Positions 40,281 to 49,051 of a DNA stretch of 64,000 bases are shown here, one piece after another (position 1 is the stretch's first letter; each line of letters opens with the position of its first letter). The notes beneath the pieces are model-generated. The model was not told the DNA's origin, made no database searches, and saw only the letters and a list, made by a program, of their open reading frames with translations. The DNA lies in assembly GCF_014204815.1 (NCBI RefSeq), contig NZ_JACHMC010000001.1, positions 1,674,001 through 1,738,000 on the forward strand, given 5' to 3'. The DNA is from Micrococcus flavus. Lineage in GTDB: Bacteria > Actinomycetota > Actinomycetes > Actinomycetales > Micrococcaceae. Position numbers and translations under genes: made by a program.

Positions 40281-41303
40281 ATGACGAAGAAGCACCTCGG
40301 ATTCCTGAACTTCGGGCACTGGATCCCTATCCCCGGCGGCGAGCCGGACGCGAAGGCCGCGCTGGACGACGTCGTGCAGATGGCGGTGGATGCCGAGGCC
40401 GCGGGCCTGGACGGCGCGTGGATCCGCATCCACCACTTCCAGCGGATGTTCTCCAGCCCCTTCCCGATCCTCGCCGCCATGGCGGCGCGCACCGAGCGCA
40501 TCAGCCTCGGCACCGGCGTGATCGACCTGCGCTACGAGAACCCTCTGGCCATGGCCGAGGCCGCCGCCACCACGGACCTGCTCTCCGGCGGCCGGCTCGA
40601 GCTGGGGATCTCGCGCGGCTCCCCCGAGGCCGCCCTCGACGGGCAGGCCCAGTTCGGCTACGCCCCCGCCGACGGCCAGACCTGGGCCGACCTCGCCCAG
40701 GAGCGCGGCCGTCGGTTCCTGGAGGCGATCCGCGGCGCCCGCCTGGCGACGCCGGACCCCTCCTCCGGCTGGTCGTACACCTCCCAGAAGATGCCGGTGG
40801 AGCCGCAGTCCCCGGGGTTGGCGGACCGGATCTGGTGGGGCTGCGGGTCCACGGCCTCGGCGGTGCGCGCGGCGCAGGAGGGCTACCACATGCTCTCCTC
40901 CACCCTGCTCCTCCAGGACGACGGCCGCCCCTTCCACGTGCAGCAGGCCGACCAGATCGCCCGCTACCTGGATGCCCGCGCGGCGGCGGGCGTGCCGGGA
41001 GCGGGCCGCACGGCCGTGACGCGCTCGGCGTTCGTGATCCAGGACGACGAGGACGAGCTGTACTTCGGCCGCGAGCGCCGCTCCCAGGAGTCCGCCGGGC
41101 ATCTCGACGGCGGCGCCGCCCGCTCCGGCCCCACCTACGCGGGCAGCACGGAGGAGGTGGCGGAGAAACTCGCTGCGGACACCGCGGTGCAGGCCGCCGA
41201 CTGGGTGCTCTTCGCCAACCCGAACCAGCTCGGCGCGGCGTACAACGCCAAGATCTTCGCCGGCTGGGCGGAGGTGTGGCGGCTGCTCGGCTGGGACCGC
41301 TGA
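40281..41303 (+). CDS. LLM-class flavin-dependent oxidoreductase
   Basis: A 340-aa member of the bacterial luciferase-like superfamily, a TIM barrel using FMN or F420. Markers are LNFGHWIPIPGG at the N-terminus, the substrate-side His pair in WIRIHHFQRMFSSPFP, ISLGTGVIDLRYENP, and GRLELGISRGSPEAAL. The late IWWGCGSTASAVRAA forms the phosphate-binding region. Its physiological substrate is unknown. It is divergent from the ankyrin operon. The next gene, an MFS exporter, is 36 bp downstream and may be co-transcribed. Confidence 0.88.
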   Translation: MTKKHLGFLNFGHWIPIPGGEPDAKAALDDVVQMAVDAEAAGLDGAWIRIHHFQRMFSSPFPILAAMAARTERISLGTGVIDLRYENPLAMAEAAATTDLLSGGRLELGISRGSPEAALDGQAQFGYAPADGQTWADLAQERGRRFLEAIRGARLATPDPSSGWSYTSQKMPVEPQSPGLADRIWWGCGSTASAVRAAQEGYHMLSSTLLLQDDGRPFHVQQADQIARYLDARAAAGVPGAGRTAVTRSAFVIQDDEDELYFGRERRSQESAGHLDGGAARSGPTYAGSTEEVAEKLAADTAVQAADWVLFANPNQLGAAYNAKIFAGWAEVWRLLGWDR

Positions 41304-41339
41304 GCGCCCGCCCTGGACCGGCGTGAGAGGCTGGCCGGC

Positions 41340-42647
41340 ATGCCCTCTCCGCCCGCCACGGCCGGCGTCAACCGCGCCCGCTGGGCCGCGACCGCCGCGT
41401 TCTTCACCAACGGCGCCCTGCTCGGCGCGCTGATCCCGCACTATCCGGGGGCGAAGGCCGCCTTCGGCCTGGACTCCGGTGCGTTCGGGCTGCTGGTCAT
41501 CACCCTGGCCCTCGGCGCCGCGGCCGCCGGGTCCACGCCGGCGCCGCTGCTGCGCCGGTGCGGCAGCCGCCGGGTGGTCCTGCTGGGCAGCCTGCTCGTG
41601 GCCGCCCTCGCCCTGATCGCGGGGTTGGTGATCGACGTCGCGGCAGCCGCCCGTGCCGACGGCGACATGGGGGTGACCGGCAGCGCCTGGCCCGGCGCCG
41701 TCTGGCTGTTCGCCGCATGCCTGTTCGTGGCCGGCGCAGCGGACGCCGCCGTGGACACTGCCCAGAACGCCCAGGGCCTGCGCGTGCAGTCGCTGCTGGG
41801 CCGCCCCGTCCTCACCTCGATGCACGCCGGGTGGAGCCTCGGCGCCGCGGCCGGCGCGGGCCTCGGCGCGCTGAGCATCGCCCTCGGCCTGCCCGTGGCC
41901 GTCCACCTGGGCCTCAACGGGCTGGCGTGCGCGGTGATCCTCGCGCTCGCCGTCGGCCGGTTCGTCCCCGACGACGTCGGCCCTCACCCGACCTCCGATT
42001 CCGCCTCCCCCTCGGGCACCCCCGCCGCGGACGCCTCGGCCTTCCCCACCACCGGCCTGCGCGCCGCGGGGGCGCCGCTGCTGCTCGTGTCCGTGATCGC
42101 GATGGGCGGGTTCGCGGTGGAGGAGTTCGGCAACTCCTGGACGTCCCTGTACCTGCAGTCGGAGCGCGGGCTGGACGCGGCGCTTGCCGGGCTCGGAGCC
42201 GCCACCCTGCTGCTCGCGCAGTTCGCCGGCCGCGTGGGAGGCGACGCCGTCCTCCATGCACTGGGCCGGCGGCGGACGCTGACGGCGAGCCTCGCCGTCG
42301 TGGTGGTGGGCCTGGTGCTGGCGCTGGGGGCCCCGGCCACGCCGCTGGTCTCCGCGGGGCTCGCGCTGGCGGGCGTCGGCTGCGCCGTGGTGGTGCCCAC
42401 CGCGTACGCGCTCGGCGACGAGATCCCGGGACTGCCCCGTCAGACCGGCCTGGCGGTGGTGAGCTGGCTCATGCGGCTGGCCTCGATCGGGCTGAGCCCG
42501 CTCGTGGGCCTGCTGGCCGTGGGCCTGCCGCTGACCGCGGCGCTGGCCGCCTTCCCCGCGCTCGCCGCACTGGGGCTGGTCTGTTCTCTGCTCATCGAGC
42601 GGCCGGCACGCCCCCGGACCGGCGCGCCGACGCCCGCCGCACGCTGA
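41340..42647 (+). CDS. MFS transporter
   Basis: A 435-aa permease with about 12 hydrophobic helices in two bundles joined by a polar loop near residues 215-235 (Asp/Ser/Pro-rich). The opening RWAATAAFFTNGALLGALIPHY and the repeated RRCGSRRVVLLGSLLVAA loop (motif A-like, between helices 2 and 3) fit the YbjJ-type MFS family. Substrate unknown. The start ATG 41340 lacks a Shine-Dalgarno sequence and sits 7 nt behind GAGGCT. Codon use is normal for the window. Confidence 0.88.
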   Translation: MPSPPATAGVNRARWAATAAFFTNGALLGALIPHYPGAKAAFGLDSGAFGLLVITLALGAAAAGSTPAPLLRRCGSRRVVLLGSLLVAALALIAGLVIDVAAAARADGDMGVTGSAWPGAVWLFAACLFVAGAADAAVDTAQNAQGLRVQSLLGRPVLTSMHAGWSLGAAAGAGLGALSIALGLPVAVHLGLNGLACAVILALAVGRFVPDDVGPHPTSDSASPSGTPAADASAFPTTGLRAAGAPLLLVSVIAMGGFAVEEFGNSWTSLYLQSERGLDAALAGLGAATLLLAQFAGRVGGDAVLHALGRRRTLTASLAVVVVGLVLALGAPATPLVSAGLALAGVGCAVVVPTAYALGDEIPGLPRQTGLAVVSWLMRLASIGLSPLVGLLAVGLPLTAALAAFPALAALGLVCSLLIERPARPRTGAPTPAAR

Positions 42648-42663
42648 GCACGGCTAGCACGGC

Positions 42664-42734
42664 GCACGGCGCTTTGGGGGCGGAACCCGTCGCCTCCTCA
42701 CCGTGACGGCGACGTGTTCCGCCCCGGAAGTGCC
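42664..42734. repeat. Intergenic palindrome sharing a 19-mer with 51535-51553
   Basis: GGGGCGGAAC...GTTCCGCCCC forms a hairpin between the convergent MFS and CDF genes, with inner GTCGCC/GGCGAC pairing. Its right part, GTTCCGCCCCGGAAGTGCC (42716-42734), recurs with one change at 51535. It may double as a terminator. Confidence 0.6.
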
Positions 42735-42743
42735 AAGGGAGTG

Positions 42744-43379
42744 TCAGTCGTCGTCGAACTCGCCGGCCAGGGCCTTCGCCGCGAGCTCCTCCTCCGTGGC
42801 GGCCTCCCAGACCTCCTTGGCGGCGGAGCCGTTGAGCACCACGAGCAGCACGCCCACGATGATGTCGGCCCAGCCCGAGGCCGTCAGCGCCGTGGCCCCG
42901 GCCAGGGCGATCAGCACGACGCCCGCGATCAGGTCGTTCCGGGCGGCGAGCCACGCGGCGGCGGTGAGGGAACCGCCGTCGGCCCGGAAGCGCGAGAGCA
43001 GGCCCACGCACACGAGGTTCACGAGGATCGCGCCGACGGCCGTCCACAGCAGGGCCCCGGCAGCGGGCGGCTCGGGGTCGCCGATCTTCACCACGGCCAT
43101 GACGAGCGCGGCGATCGCCGGGAGCACGATGATCCCGGCCATGACCTTGCCGACCCTCGCCCGCCGGGCCAGGGACCAGCCCAGGGCCACGAAGATCAGC
43201 AGGTTGACCGCGAAGTCCTCGAAGAAGTCCACCGAGTCGGCCACGAGCGCCACGGACCGGATGGACAGCGCCACCGCGATCTCCACCACCATGTAGGCCA
43301 GGTTCAGCAGCGCCACCGTGAGGACGGTGGTGCGCAGGGACCGCACGCGGCCCGCGTCGGCGGTCTCCTGACCGCTCAC
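42744..43379 (-). CDS. Cation diffusion facilitator-like membrane protein
   Basis: A 211-aa protein with six hydrophobic helices and no large cytosolic C-terminal domain. Helix 2 region VALVADSVDFFEDFAVNLL resembles the CDF metal-site helix (usually HxxxD or DxxxD), and helix 5 has AARNDLIAGVVLIAL, with Asp in the matching position (the usual motif is HxxxD). CDF proteins exchange Zn, Fe or Mn for protons. GTG 43379 overlaps the GNAT gene stop as GTGA, so it is coupled to that gene. It looks like a minimal CDF. Confidence 0.8.
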   Translation of the reverse strand: MSGQETADAGRVRSLRTTVLTVALLNLAYMVVEIAVALSIRSVALVADSVDFFEDFAVNLLIFVALGWSLARRARVGKVMAGIIVLPAIAALVMAVVKIGDPEPPAAGALLWTAVGAILVNLVCVGLLSRFRADGGSLTAAAWLAARNDLIAGVVLIALAGATALTASGWADIIVGVLLVVLNGSAAKEVWEAATEEELAAKALAGEFDDD

Positions 43380-44464
43380 GTCGGATCCGTGGCCCAGATG
43401 CGGGTGTCCACGAGGGTCAGCGCGGCCTTCGCCCCGATCAGCCCGTCGAGGATCGGCTCGAGGGCCTCCATGGCCTCGTCCACCTCCACCTGCACGGGGT
43501 GCTGCGCCACGAGCATCGCCAGCAGCTGACCGGTTGCCAGCTGCGCCTGATCGAGCGGCAGCTGCGGGTCCCAGCCGAGGAACACGTCCGCGGGCGCGTC
43601 CTGGCGTTCGGCCGTGTAGGACACGGCGAACGCGCGGATGGTCCCGCCCTCCTCCTTCGGGGTGTCCCGGAGCACGACGGCGCCCGCCGCCCCCGTCTGC
43701 GGGCCCAGGATCAGCTGCTGGGCGGCACCCACGGACATCTGCGAGGGGTCCCAGCCGTGCACGGCGTCGTAGAACGAGGCCACCGCGCGGGTGAGCTCCA
43801 CCGACCCGGTGGCGGCCTCCTCGAGGACCGCGCCCTCGGGGTGCTCCTCGTCCCGCAGCGGCGGCAGGGCGATCGAGCCCGGCGCCACCGCGATCCGCCG
43901 CGAGCGCTGCACGGGGGTGAACCCTGAGGCCACGAGGAACGCCTCGGTACCGGCCACCTGCGCGGCGTGGGCCTCCCCGGCTTCCTCGCCGAGAGCCGCG
44001 GTGGTCGCCGCAGCATCGCCCTCACCGGACTCCGCCGCGGCGTCCGCCTCATGGCCCGTCACCACGGGCACACGCGAGGCGACGGCGAAGCGCGTCTTGA
44101 GCTGCGTCGTCGTCACCCGGCCGGCGGCGTGGGCCTGCTCCACCGCGGCCCGCAGGGCCCCGAGCAGGGCCGAACCGATGCCCCGGCGGCGGGCCGTGGG
44201 CGCCACCTCGAGGTAGAGCCACAGCCGGCGCGGGTGCAGGGACTGCGCGAACACGGTGCCGGCACCCACCGGGACGCCGTCGTCCTCGGCCACGAGCGTG
44301 CGCCGCCACGGGGCGTCCGCGTCCGGGGCGAGCATGGCGCGGTCCTGGTGCTGCTGGACGTCGGCGGGGTCCCCCCACACCTCGAGCAGGCGCAGGTCGT
44401 CGCCCTCCGCCCACGGGCGCAGCGTGACGCCTGCGGGCAGGTCCATGCTGTGCTCGGCGCTCAC
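43376..44464 (-). CDS. GNAT-family acetyltransferase
   Basis: A 362-aa protein. The N-terminal GNAT domain (about 1-135) reads [18 protein letters not shown] and has the acetyl-CoA motif [20 protein letters not shown]. It is interrupted by an acidic Ala/Glu linker (about 140-170). The C-terminal half resembles a second degenerate GNAT-like fold ([20 protein letters not shown]). Two-domain GNATs are common in actinobacteria, some acting as mycothiol or antibiotic acyltransferases; the substrate here is unknown. GTG 44464 overlaps the glyS stop as GTGA; ATG 44446 is a shorter start. Confidence 0.82.
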   Translation of the reverse strand: MSAEHSMDLPAGVTLRPWAEGDDLRLLEVWGDPADVQQHQDRAMLAPDADAPWRRTLVAEDDGVPVGAGTVFAQSLHPRRLWLYLEVAPTARRRGIGSALLGALRAAVEQAHAAGRVTTTQLKTRFAVASRVPVVTGHEADAAAESGEGDAAATTAALGEEAGEAHAAQVAGTEAFLVASGFTPVQRSRRIAVAPGSIALPPLRDEEHPEGAVLEEAATGSVELTRAVASFYDAVHGWDPSQMSVGAAQQLILGPQTGAAGAVVLRDTPKEEGGTIRAFAVSYTAERQDAPADVFLGWDPQLPLDQAQLATGQLLAMLVAQHPVQVEVDEAMEALEPILDGLIGAKAALTLVDTRIWATDPT

Positions 44465-45843
44465 TTGACCAGGCGCTCCAGCAGGTAGGACTTCACCTGG
44501 GACAGCGCCACACGCTCCTGGGACATGGTGTCCCGCTCGCGGATGGTGACGGCCTGGTCCTCGAGGGTGTCGAAGTCCACGGTGATGCAGAACGGGGTGC
44601 CGATCTCGTCCTGGCGTCGGTAGCGGCGGCCGATCGCGCCGGAGTCGTCCGTCTCGATGTTCCACAGGCCGCGCAGCTCGGCGGCGAGGGCCCGGGTGGG
44701 CTCCTGCAGCTCGGGCTTCTTGGACAGCGGCAGCACGGCGGCCTTGACCGGGGCCAGGCGCGGGTCCAGCTTCAGGACGGTGCGCACGTCCACGCCGCCC
44801 TTGGCGTTGGGGGCCTCGTCCTCGGCGTACGCGTCCACGAGGAACGCCATCATCGAGCGGGTCAGGCCGAAGGACGGCTCGATCACGTAGGGGGTGTAGT
44901 GCACGTCGTTGGCCTGGTCGAAGTACTGCAGCTTCGTGCCGGAGGCGTTCGTGTGGCTGGTGAGGTCGAAGTCGGTGCGGTTGGCCACGCCCATCAGCTC
45001 GCCCCAGCCCTCGCCGCCGCCGAACCCGAACCGGTACTCCAGGTCGATGGTGCCGTCCGAGTAGTGCGCGCGCTCCTCGGCGGGCACGTCGAACTTGCGC
45101 AGGTTCGCCGGGTCGATGCCCAGATCCACAAACCAGTTCCAGCAGTCCTCCACCCAGCGGTCGAAGTGCTCGCCCGCCTCCGCCGGCGGCACGAAGTACT
45201 CGATCTCCATCTGCTCGAACTCGCGCGTGCGGAAGATGAAGTTGCCGGGAGTGATCTCATTGCGGAACGCCTTGCCGATCTGGCCGATGCCGAACGGCGG
45301 CTTCTTCCGGGATGCGCTCAGCACGTTGAGGAAGTTCACGAAGATGCCCTGCGCCGTCTCCGGGCGCATGTAGTGCAGGCCCTCCTCGTTGTCCACGGGG
45401 CCCAGGAAGGTCTTCATCAGGCCGGAGAACATCTGCGGCTCCGTGAACTCGCCGCGCGTGCCGCAGTCCGGGCACACGACCTCGGCCATGGACTCCGGCG
45501 CCCGGCCCTTCTTGGCCTCGAACGCCTCCTCGAGGTGGTCCTGGCGGTGGCGCTTGTGGCACGCGGTGCACTCGACCAGCGGGTCGGTGAAGGTCTCCAC
45601 GTGGCCGGAGGCCTCCCACACGTCCCGGGGCAGGATGATGGAGGAGTCCAGGCCCACCATGTCCTCGCGGGAGCGGACGAAGGTCCGCCACCACTCGGCC
45701 TTGATGTTCTCCTTCAGCTCCACGCCGAGGGGCCCGTAGTCCCACGCGGAGCGCGAGCCGCCGTAGATCTCACCGGCCTGGAAGACGAATCCGCGGCGCT
45801 TGGCCAGGTTGATCACGTTGTCCAGGGGGGACTTGGCAGCCAT
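44461..45843 (-). CDS. glyS: Glycine--tRNA ligase
   Basis: A 460-aa class II synthetase of the dimeric (alpha2) type, charging tRNA-Gly. N-terminal: [20 protein letters not shown]-like region ([11 protein letters not shown] visible), then [17 protein letters not shown]. Motif 2 region [21 protein letters not shown] and motif 3 [16 protein letters not shown] are clear, and the anticodon-binding domain includes [15 protein letters not shown]. Two Cys pairs (CTAC and CPDC) form a zinc site typical of bacteria with this type. ATG 45843 is preferred to 45864 because GGAAG precedes it. Confidence 0.96.
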   Translation of the reverse strand: MAAKSPLDNVINLAKRRGFVFQAGEIYGGSRSAWDYGPLGVELKENIKAEWWRTFVRSREDMVGLDSSIILPRDVWEASGHVETFTDPLVECTACHKRHRQDHLEEAFEAKKGRAPESMAEVVCPDCGTRGEFTEPQMFSGLMKTFLGPVDNEEGLHYMRPETAQGIFVNFLNVLSASRKKPPFGIGQIGKAFRNEITPGNFIFRTREFEQMEIEYFVPPAEAGEHFDRWVEDCWNWFVDLGIDPANLRKFDVPAEERAHYSDGTIDLEYRFGFGGGEGWGELMGVANRTDFDLTSHTNASGTKLQYFDQANDVHYTPYVIEPSFGLTRSMMAFLVDAYAEDEAPNAKGGVDVRTVLKLDPRLAPVKAAVLPLSKKPELQEPTRALAAELRGLWNIETDDSGAIGRRYRRQDEIGTPFCITVDFDTLEDQAVTIRERDTMSQERVALSQVKSYLLERLVK

Positions 45844-45973
45844 GGGGGCATCACTTCCGTACACATCGGGGGCAGGTGGGGATCACGACGACGACGCCGC
45901 CCGGTCCGCGTGCGGGGCACGGGCCGGCGTCGGGCGGGTCGACGCGCCCAGCCTACCGGGGACAATGGAGCCC

Positions 45974-46222
45974 ATGACCTCTGCTGACGCCCCCTCCCCC
46001 GACGCCCAGCCGCTGCCGATCCGCGACGCGTCCATCCGCCTGGGCCAGGCCCTCAAGCTCGCCTCCCTCGTGGAGGACGGCGCCATGGCCCGGGACGTCG
46101 TCCAGGACGGGATGGTCACGGTCAACGGCGAGGTGGAGACCCGCCGCGGCCGGCAGCTGCACGGCGGGGACGTCGTCGGGTTCAACGGCGAGGAGATCGT
46201 GATCGAGGCCGACCAGGGCTGA
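45974..46222 (+). CDS. S4-domain RNA-binding protein
   Basis: An 82-aa protein that is almost entirely one S4 domain: IRLGQALKLASLVEDGAMAR, DVVQDGMVTVNGEVETRRGR and HGGDVVGFNGEEI. It resembles the YbcJ/YaaA-like S4 proteins that bind structured RNA, possibly on the ribosome. ATG 45974 is 7 nt behind GACAAT with no Shine-Dalgarno sequence, which fits leaderless transcription; ATG 45965 is an alternative. It is divergent from glyS by 130 bp. Confidence 0.88.
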   Translation: MTSADAPSPDAQPLPIRDASIRLGQALKLASLVEDGAMARDVVQDGMVTVNGEVETRRGRQLHGGDVVGFNGEEIVIEADQG

Positions 46223-46237
46223 GCGCCCGGCTCGGGC

Positions 46238-46921
46238 TCAGCGCACGTGGTGCGCGAGGTACTCCTTCACGTGGCCCAGCTCCTGGGGGCTGATCGCGTG
46301 GCCCAGGCCCGCGTAGACCACCTTGGTCAGGTCGGTGTTCGCGGTCAGCCACGCGTGGGACTCCTCCACGCGGTGCTCGGAGATGATCGGGTCGGCCTGA
46401 CCGCGGCCCCAGAAGACCTTCGGCTTCGCCGCGGCGACGGTCTCGTCCGCCGGGAACAGCCCCTCCAGGCCCGCCTCCGCGTGCCGCGGGTCCACGACGA
46501 ACCCGGACAGGGCGACGGTGCACGCGTAGGCCTCGGGGTCGAGCCGCAGCAGGGACGTGGCCATGGCCATGCCCTGCGAGAAGCCCAGCAGCGACACGGT
46601 GCGGAACCCGGCGCGGATCTCACGGACCCACGCGTCCAGTGCCTCGACCGCGGACCGGACCGCGCCGGCGTCGGCGCCGATCTCCCCGGTGACGGGGTCC
46701 TGGGAGAGCGGGAACCAGGCGGCCCCGCCGGTGGACAGCGCCAGCGGGGCGCGCACGGACACCGCGGTGAGGTGCTCCGGCAGGTGCGCGGCGACACCGA
46801 CGAGGTCGTGCTCGTCGGCGCCGTAGCCGTGCAGCAGGATCAGCAGGTCGTCGGTCCATTCGCCCTCCGGGCGGGACCAGCGGACGGTGGACGGGGCGGG
46901 GGCGGAGGAGGTCTCGGTCAC
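46238..46921 (-). CDS. Carboxylesterase/phospholipase-type alpha/beta hydrolase
   Basis: A 227-aa serine hydrolase. LLILLHGYGADEHDLVGVA is the oxyanion-hole region, the nucleophile lies in LLGFSQGMAMATSL, the Asp is in GQADPIISEHRVE, and the His is in GLGHAISPQELG. This is the small YpfH/EstB-like carboxylesterase family, which hydrolyses short acyl esters or lysophospholipids. GTG 46921 is 6 nt behind TAGGGT and has no ribosome-binding site. It is convergent with the S4 gene and divergent from the SGNH gene. Confidence 0.88.
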   Translation of the reverse strand: MTETSSAPAPSTVRWSRPEGEWTDDLLILLHGYGADEHDLVGVAAHLPEHLTAVSVRAPLALSTGGAAWFPLSQDPVTGEIGADAGAVRSAVEALDAWVREIRAGFRTVSLLGFSQGMAMATSLLRLDPEAYACTVALSGFVVDPRHAEAGLEGLFPADETVAAAKPKVFWGRGQADPIISEHRVEESHAWLTANTDLTKVVYAGLGHAISPQELGHVKEYLAHHVR

Positions 46922-46984
46922 GGCGACACCCTACTGGTCGTCTCCCCTGGCCCCGGGGGCACAGGACGGGCACAATGGATCAAT

Positions 46985-47854
46985 GTGAGTGAGACGACCG
47001 GTATCGACAACTTCTCCGCCACCGCCCTCGGACAGCCCTGGCGCCGCTTCGTGGCCCTCGGCGACTCCTTCACGGAGGGGATCGGCGATCCCGACCCCAC
47101 CCCGGAGAACCCCGACTACCACCGCGGCTGGGCCGACCGCGTGGCGGAGGAGCTCTCCCGGCTCACTCCGGCCGGCGAGCCCTTCTCCTACGCCAACCTC
47201 GCGGTGCGCGGCCGCCTGATCGACGAGATCGCCGCCGGCCAGGTGGATCCCGCCGTGGCGCTCGAACCGGACCTGATCAGCATCTGCGCCGGCGGCAACG
47301 ACATCCTCCGCCGCGCCGACCCGGACGACGTCGCCCTGCGCCTCGACGACGCCGTCGCCCGCCTGGCCGAGAGCGGCGCCACGATCCTGCTGTTCAACGC
47401 CACGGACATCCGGGACACCCCCGTGCTGGGGCGGATCCGCGGTCGCGTGGCGATCTTCAACGAGAACATCCGCACCGTGGCCGCCCGCCATGGGGCGCTC
47501 GTGCCGGACATGTGGTCCCTCAAGGAGCTCTCCCGCCCGGAGATGTGGGCCGAGGACCGCCTGCACTTCTCTCCCGCCGGGCACCACACCATCGCGGCCA
47601 TGGTCCTGGACATGCTCGGCGTCGAGCACGATCTCAACCCGTTCGTCCCCCGCCCCTCCGTCGAGCGCACGTGGAGCCAGGCGCGCGTCTCGGACGTGCG
47701 GTGGGCGCGCACGCACCTCGCCCCGTGGGTGGGCCGCCGGCTGCGCGGCGTCTCCTCAGGGGACGGGATCGAGGCGAAGCGGCCGCTGCCCGCGCCGCTG
47801 TTCGGGGCGGACATGCCCCACGGCTCCGACCACACGGAGGACGCCCGGGACTGA
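46985..47854 (+). CDS. SGNH/GDSL-family hydrolase
   Basis: A 289-aa esterase-type enzyme without a signal peptide. The four blocks are all present: GDSFTEGIGD (Ser), a Gly in YANLAVRGRLIDEI, Asn in ISICAGGNDILRR, and the terminal Asp/His in EDRLHFSPAGHHTIA. Cytosolic SGNH esterases of this size are common in Micrococcaceae, with unknown substrates. The start is GTG 46985, 8 nt behind CACAAT; the ATG two bases earlier is out of frame and meets a stop at once. A C-terminal tail of about 60 residues is basic and variable. Confidence 0.88.
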   Translation: MSETTGIDNFSATALGQPWRRFVALGDSFTEGIGDPDPTPENPDYHRGWADRVAEELSRLTPAGEPFSYANLAVRGRLIDEIAAGQVDPAVALEPDLISICAGGNDILRRADPDDVALRLDDAVARLAESGATILLFNATDIRDTPVLGRIRGRVAIFNENIRTVAARHGALVPDMWSLKELSRPEMWAEDRLHFSPAGHHTIAAMVLDMLGVEHDLNPFVPRPSVERTWSQARVSDVRWARTHLAPWVGRRLRGVSSGDGIEAKRPLPAPLFGADMPHGSDHTEDARD

Positions 47855-47906
47855 CCCGGGACGACGCCGGCCCCGGCCCGGCAGGTCCGCACGCCGGCCC
47901 CGGGCC

Positions 47907-49043
47907 TCACAGCTCGAGCGCGGCCTTCAGCTCCTCCGCCACCTGCGCGTACTCGGTGAGGAACCCGTCGTGCCCGATCGGCGAGGCGATCGTGTGCACC
48001 GGCACCTCGCCGGGCAGCAGGCGTGCCAGCCGCTCCGACTCGGCCGGGAAGTACAGCCGGTCCGAATCGACGGCGGCCACGAACGCCCGCCCCGGGTATC
48101 CGGCGAGCGCGGCCTCGACCCCGCCCCGGCCGCGCCCGACGTCGTGGCTCATGAGCGCCTCCGTGAGGGTGACGTAGGAGCCGGCGTCGAACCGGTCCAC
48201 GAGCTTGGCGGCCTGGTGGTCCAGGTAGGACTCCACCTGGTAGCGGCCCGCCCGCGGCCCGGCGACGGTGCCGAACGGGTTCTCGGCGCCCTGGGCGGCG
48301 CGGCCGAACCGGCCCTCCAGCTCCGCCGCGGACCGGTAGGTGGTGTGCGCGATGCGCCGGGCGATGCCCAGCCCGACCACCGGACCGGGGCCCGGGTGGT
48401 AGTCGCCCCCGGCCCAGTCCGGGTCCAGGCGGACGGCCTGGGTCTGGGCCTGCGCCCACGCGATCTGCTCGGCGGAGGAGCACGCGGTGGAGGCCAGCAC
48501 CGCCACCCCGCGGACCATCTCCGGGTGGGTCACGGCCCACTCGAGCGCCCGGGCCCCGCCCATCGAGCCGCCGATCACGGCCTGCCACGCGGTGACGCCG
48601 AGGTGCTCCGCCAGCCGCCGCTCCGTCTCGACCGCGTCGCGCAGGGTGACGAACGGGAAGCGGCTGCCCCAGGGCGCGCCGTCCGGGGCCGGCGAGGACG
48701 GGCCCGTGGAGCCGTCGCAGCCGCCCAGCATGTTCGGGGCCACCACGAACCAGCGGTCCGTGTCCACCGCGCGGCCGGGGCCCACGAGCTCCTCCCACCA
48801 GCCCGCGGAGGGGTCCGCACGGTGGGAGGCCACGTGCGCGTCCCCGGTGAGGGCGTGCAGCACGAGCACGGCGTTGGCCCCGTCCGCGTCCAGGGTGCCC
48901 CACGTCTCGTAGGCCAGCCGCACGTCCGGCAGGTGTCCGCCGGTCTCGGTGTGCAGCTCCCCCACGGAAAGGCTCCCCCGCGTCCCGTGGGGCAGGCGCG
49001 GAGCACGGAGCGCCGGGGCCGGACGTGTCGTCGTCATGGTCAT
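47907..49043 (-). CDS. metX: Homoserine O-acetyltransferase
   Basis: A 378-aa enzyme transferring acetyl from acetyl-CoA to homoserine, an early step of methionine synthesis. Motifs: LAYETWGTLDADGANAVLVL, the HALTGDAH oxyanion region, nucleophile in VIGGSMGGARALEW, and the Asp/His pair in FVAAVDSDRLYFP and IGHDGFLTEY. ATG 49043 has GAGG 6 nt upstream; ATG 49037 is close by. It follows metY by 8 nt, and both lie behind a SAM-IV-type riboswitch. The gene order is metY-metX. Confidence 0.95.
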   Translation of the reverse strand: MTMTTTRPAPALRAPRLPHGTRGSLSVGELHTETGGHLPDVRLAYETWGTLDADGANAVLVLHALTGDAHVASHRADPSAGWWEELVGPGRAVDTDRWFVVAPNMLGGCDGSTGPSSPAPDGAPWGSRFPFVTLRDAVETERRLAEHLGVTAWQAVIGGSMGGARALEWAVTHPEMVRGVAVLASTACSSAEQIAWAQAQTQAVRLDPDWAGGDYHPGPGPVVGLGIARRIAHTTYRSAAELEGRFGRAAQGAENPFGTVAGPRAGRYQVESYLDHQAAKLVDRFDAGSYVTLTEALMSHDVGRGRGGVEAALAGYPGRAFVAAVDSDRLYFPAESERLARLLPGEVPVHTIASPIGHDGFLTEYAQVAEELKAALEL

Positions 49044-49051
49044 CACTGGCC

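Noticed and set aside
47860-47906. Direct repeat ACGCCGGCCCCGG near the end of metX
   Set aside because: Short, very GC-rich and located between convergent genes; best read as part of a terminator region.
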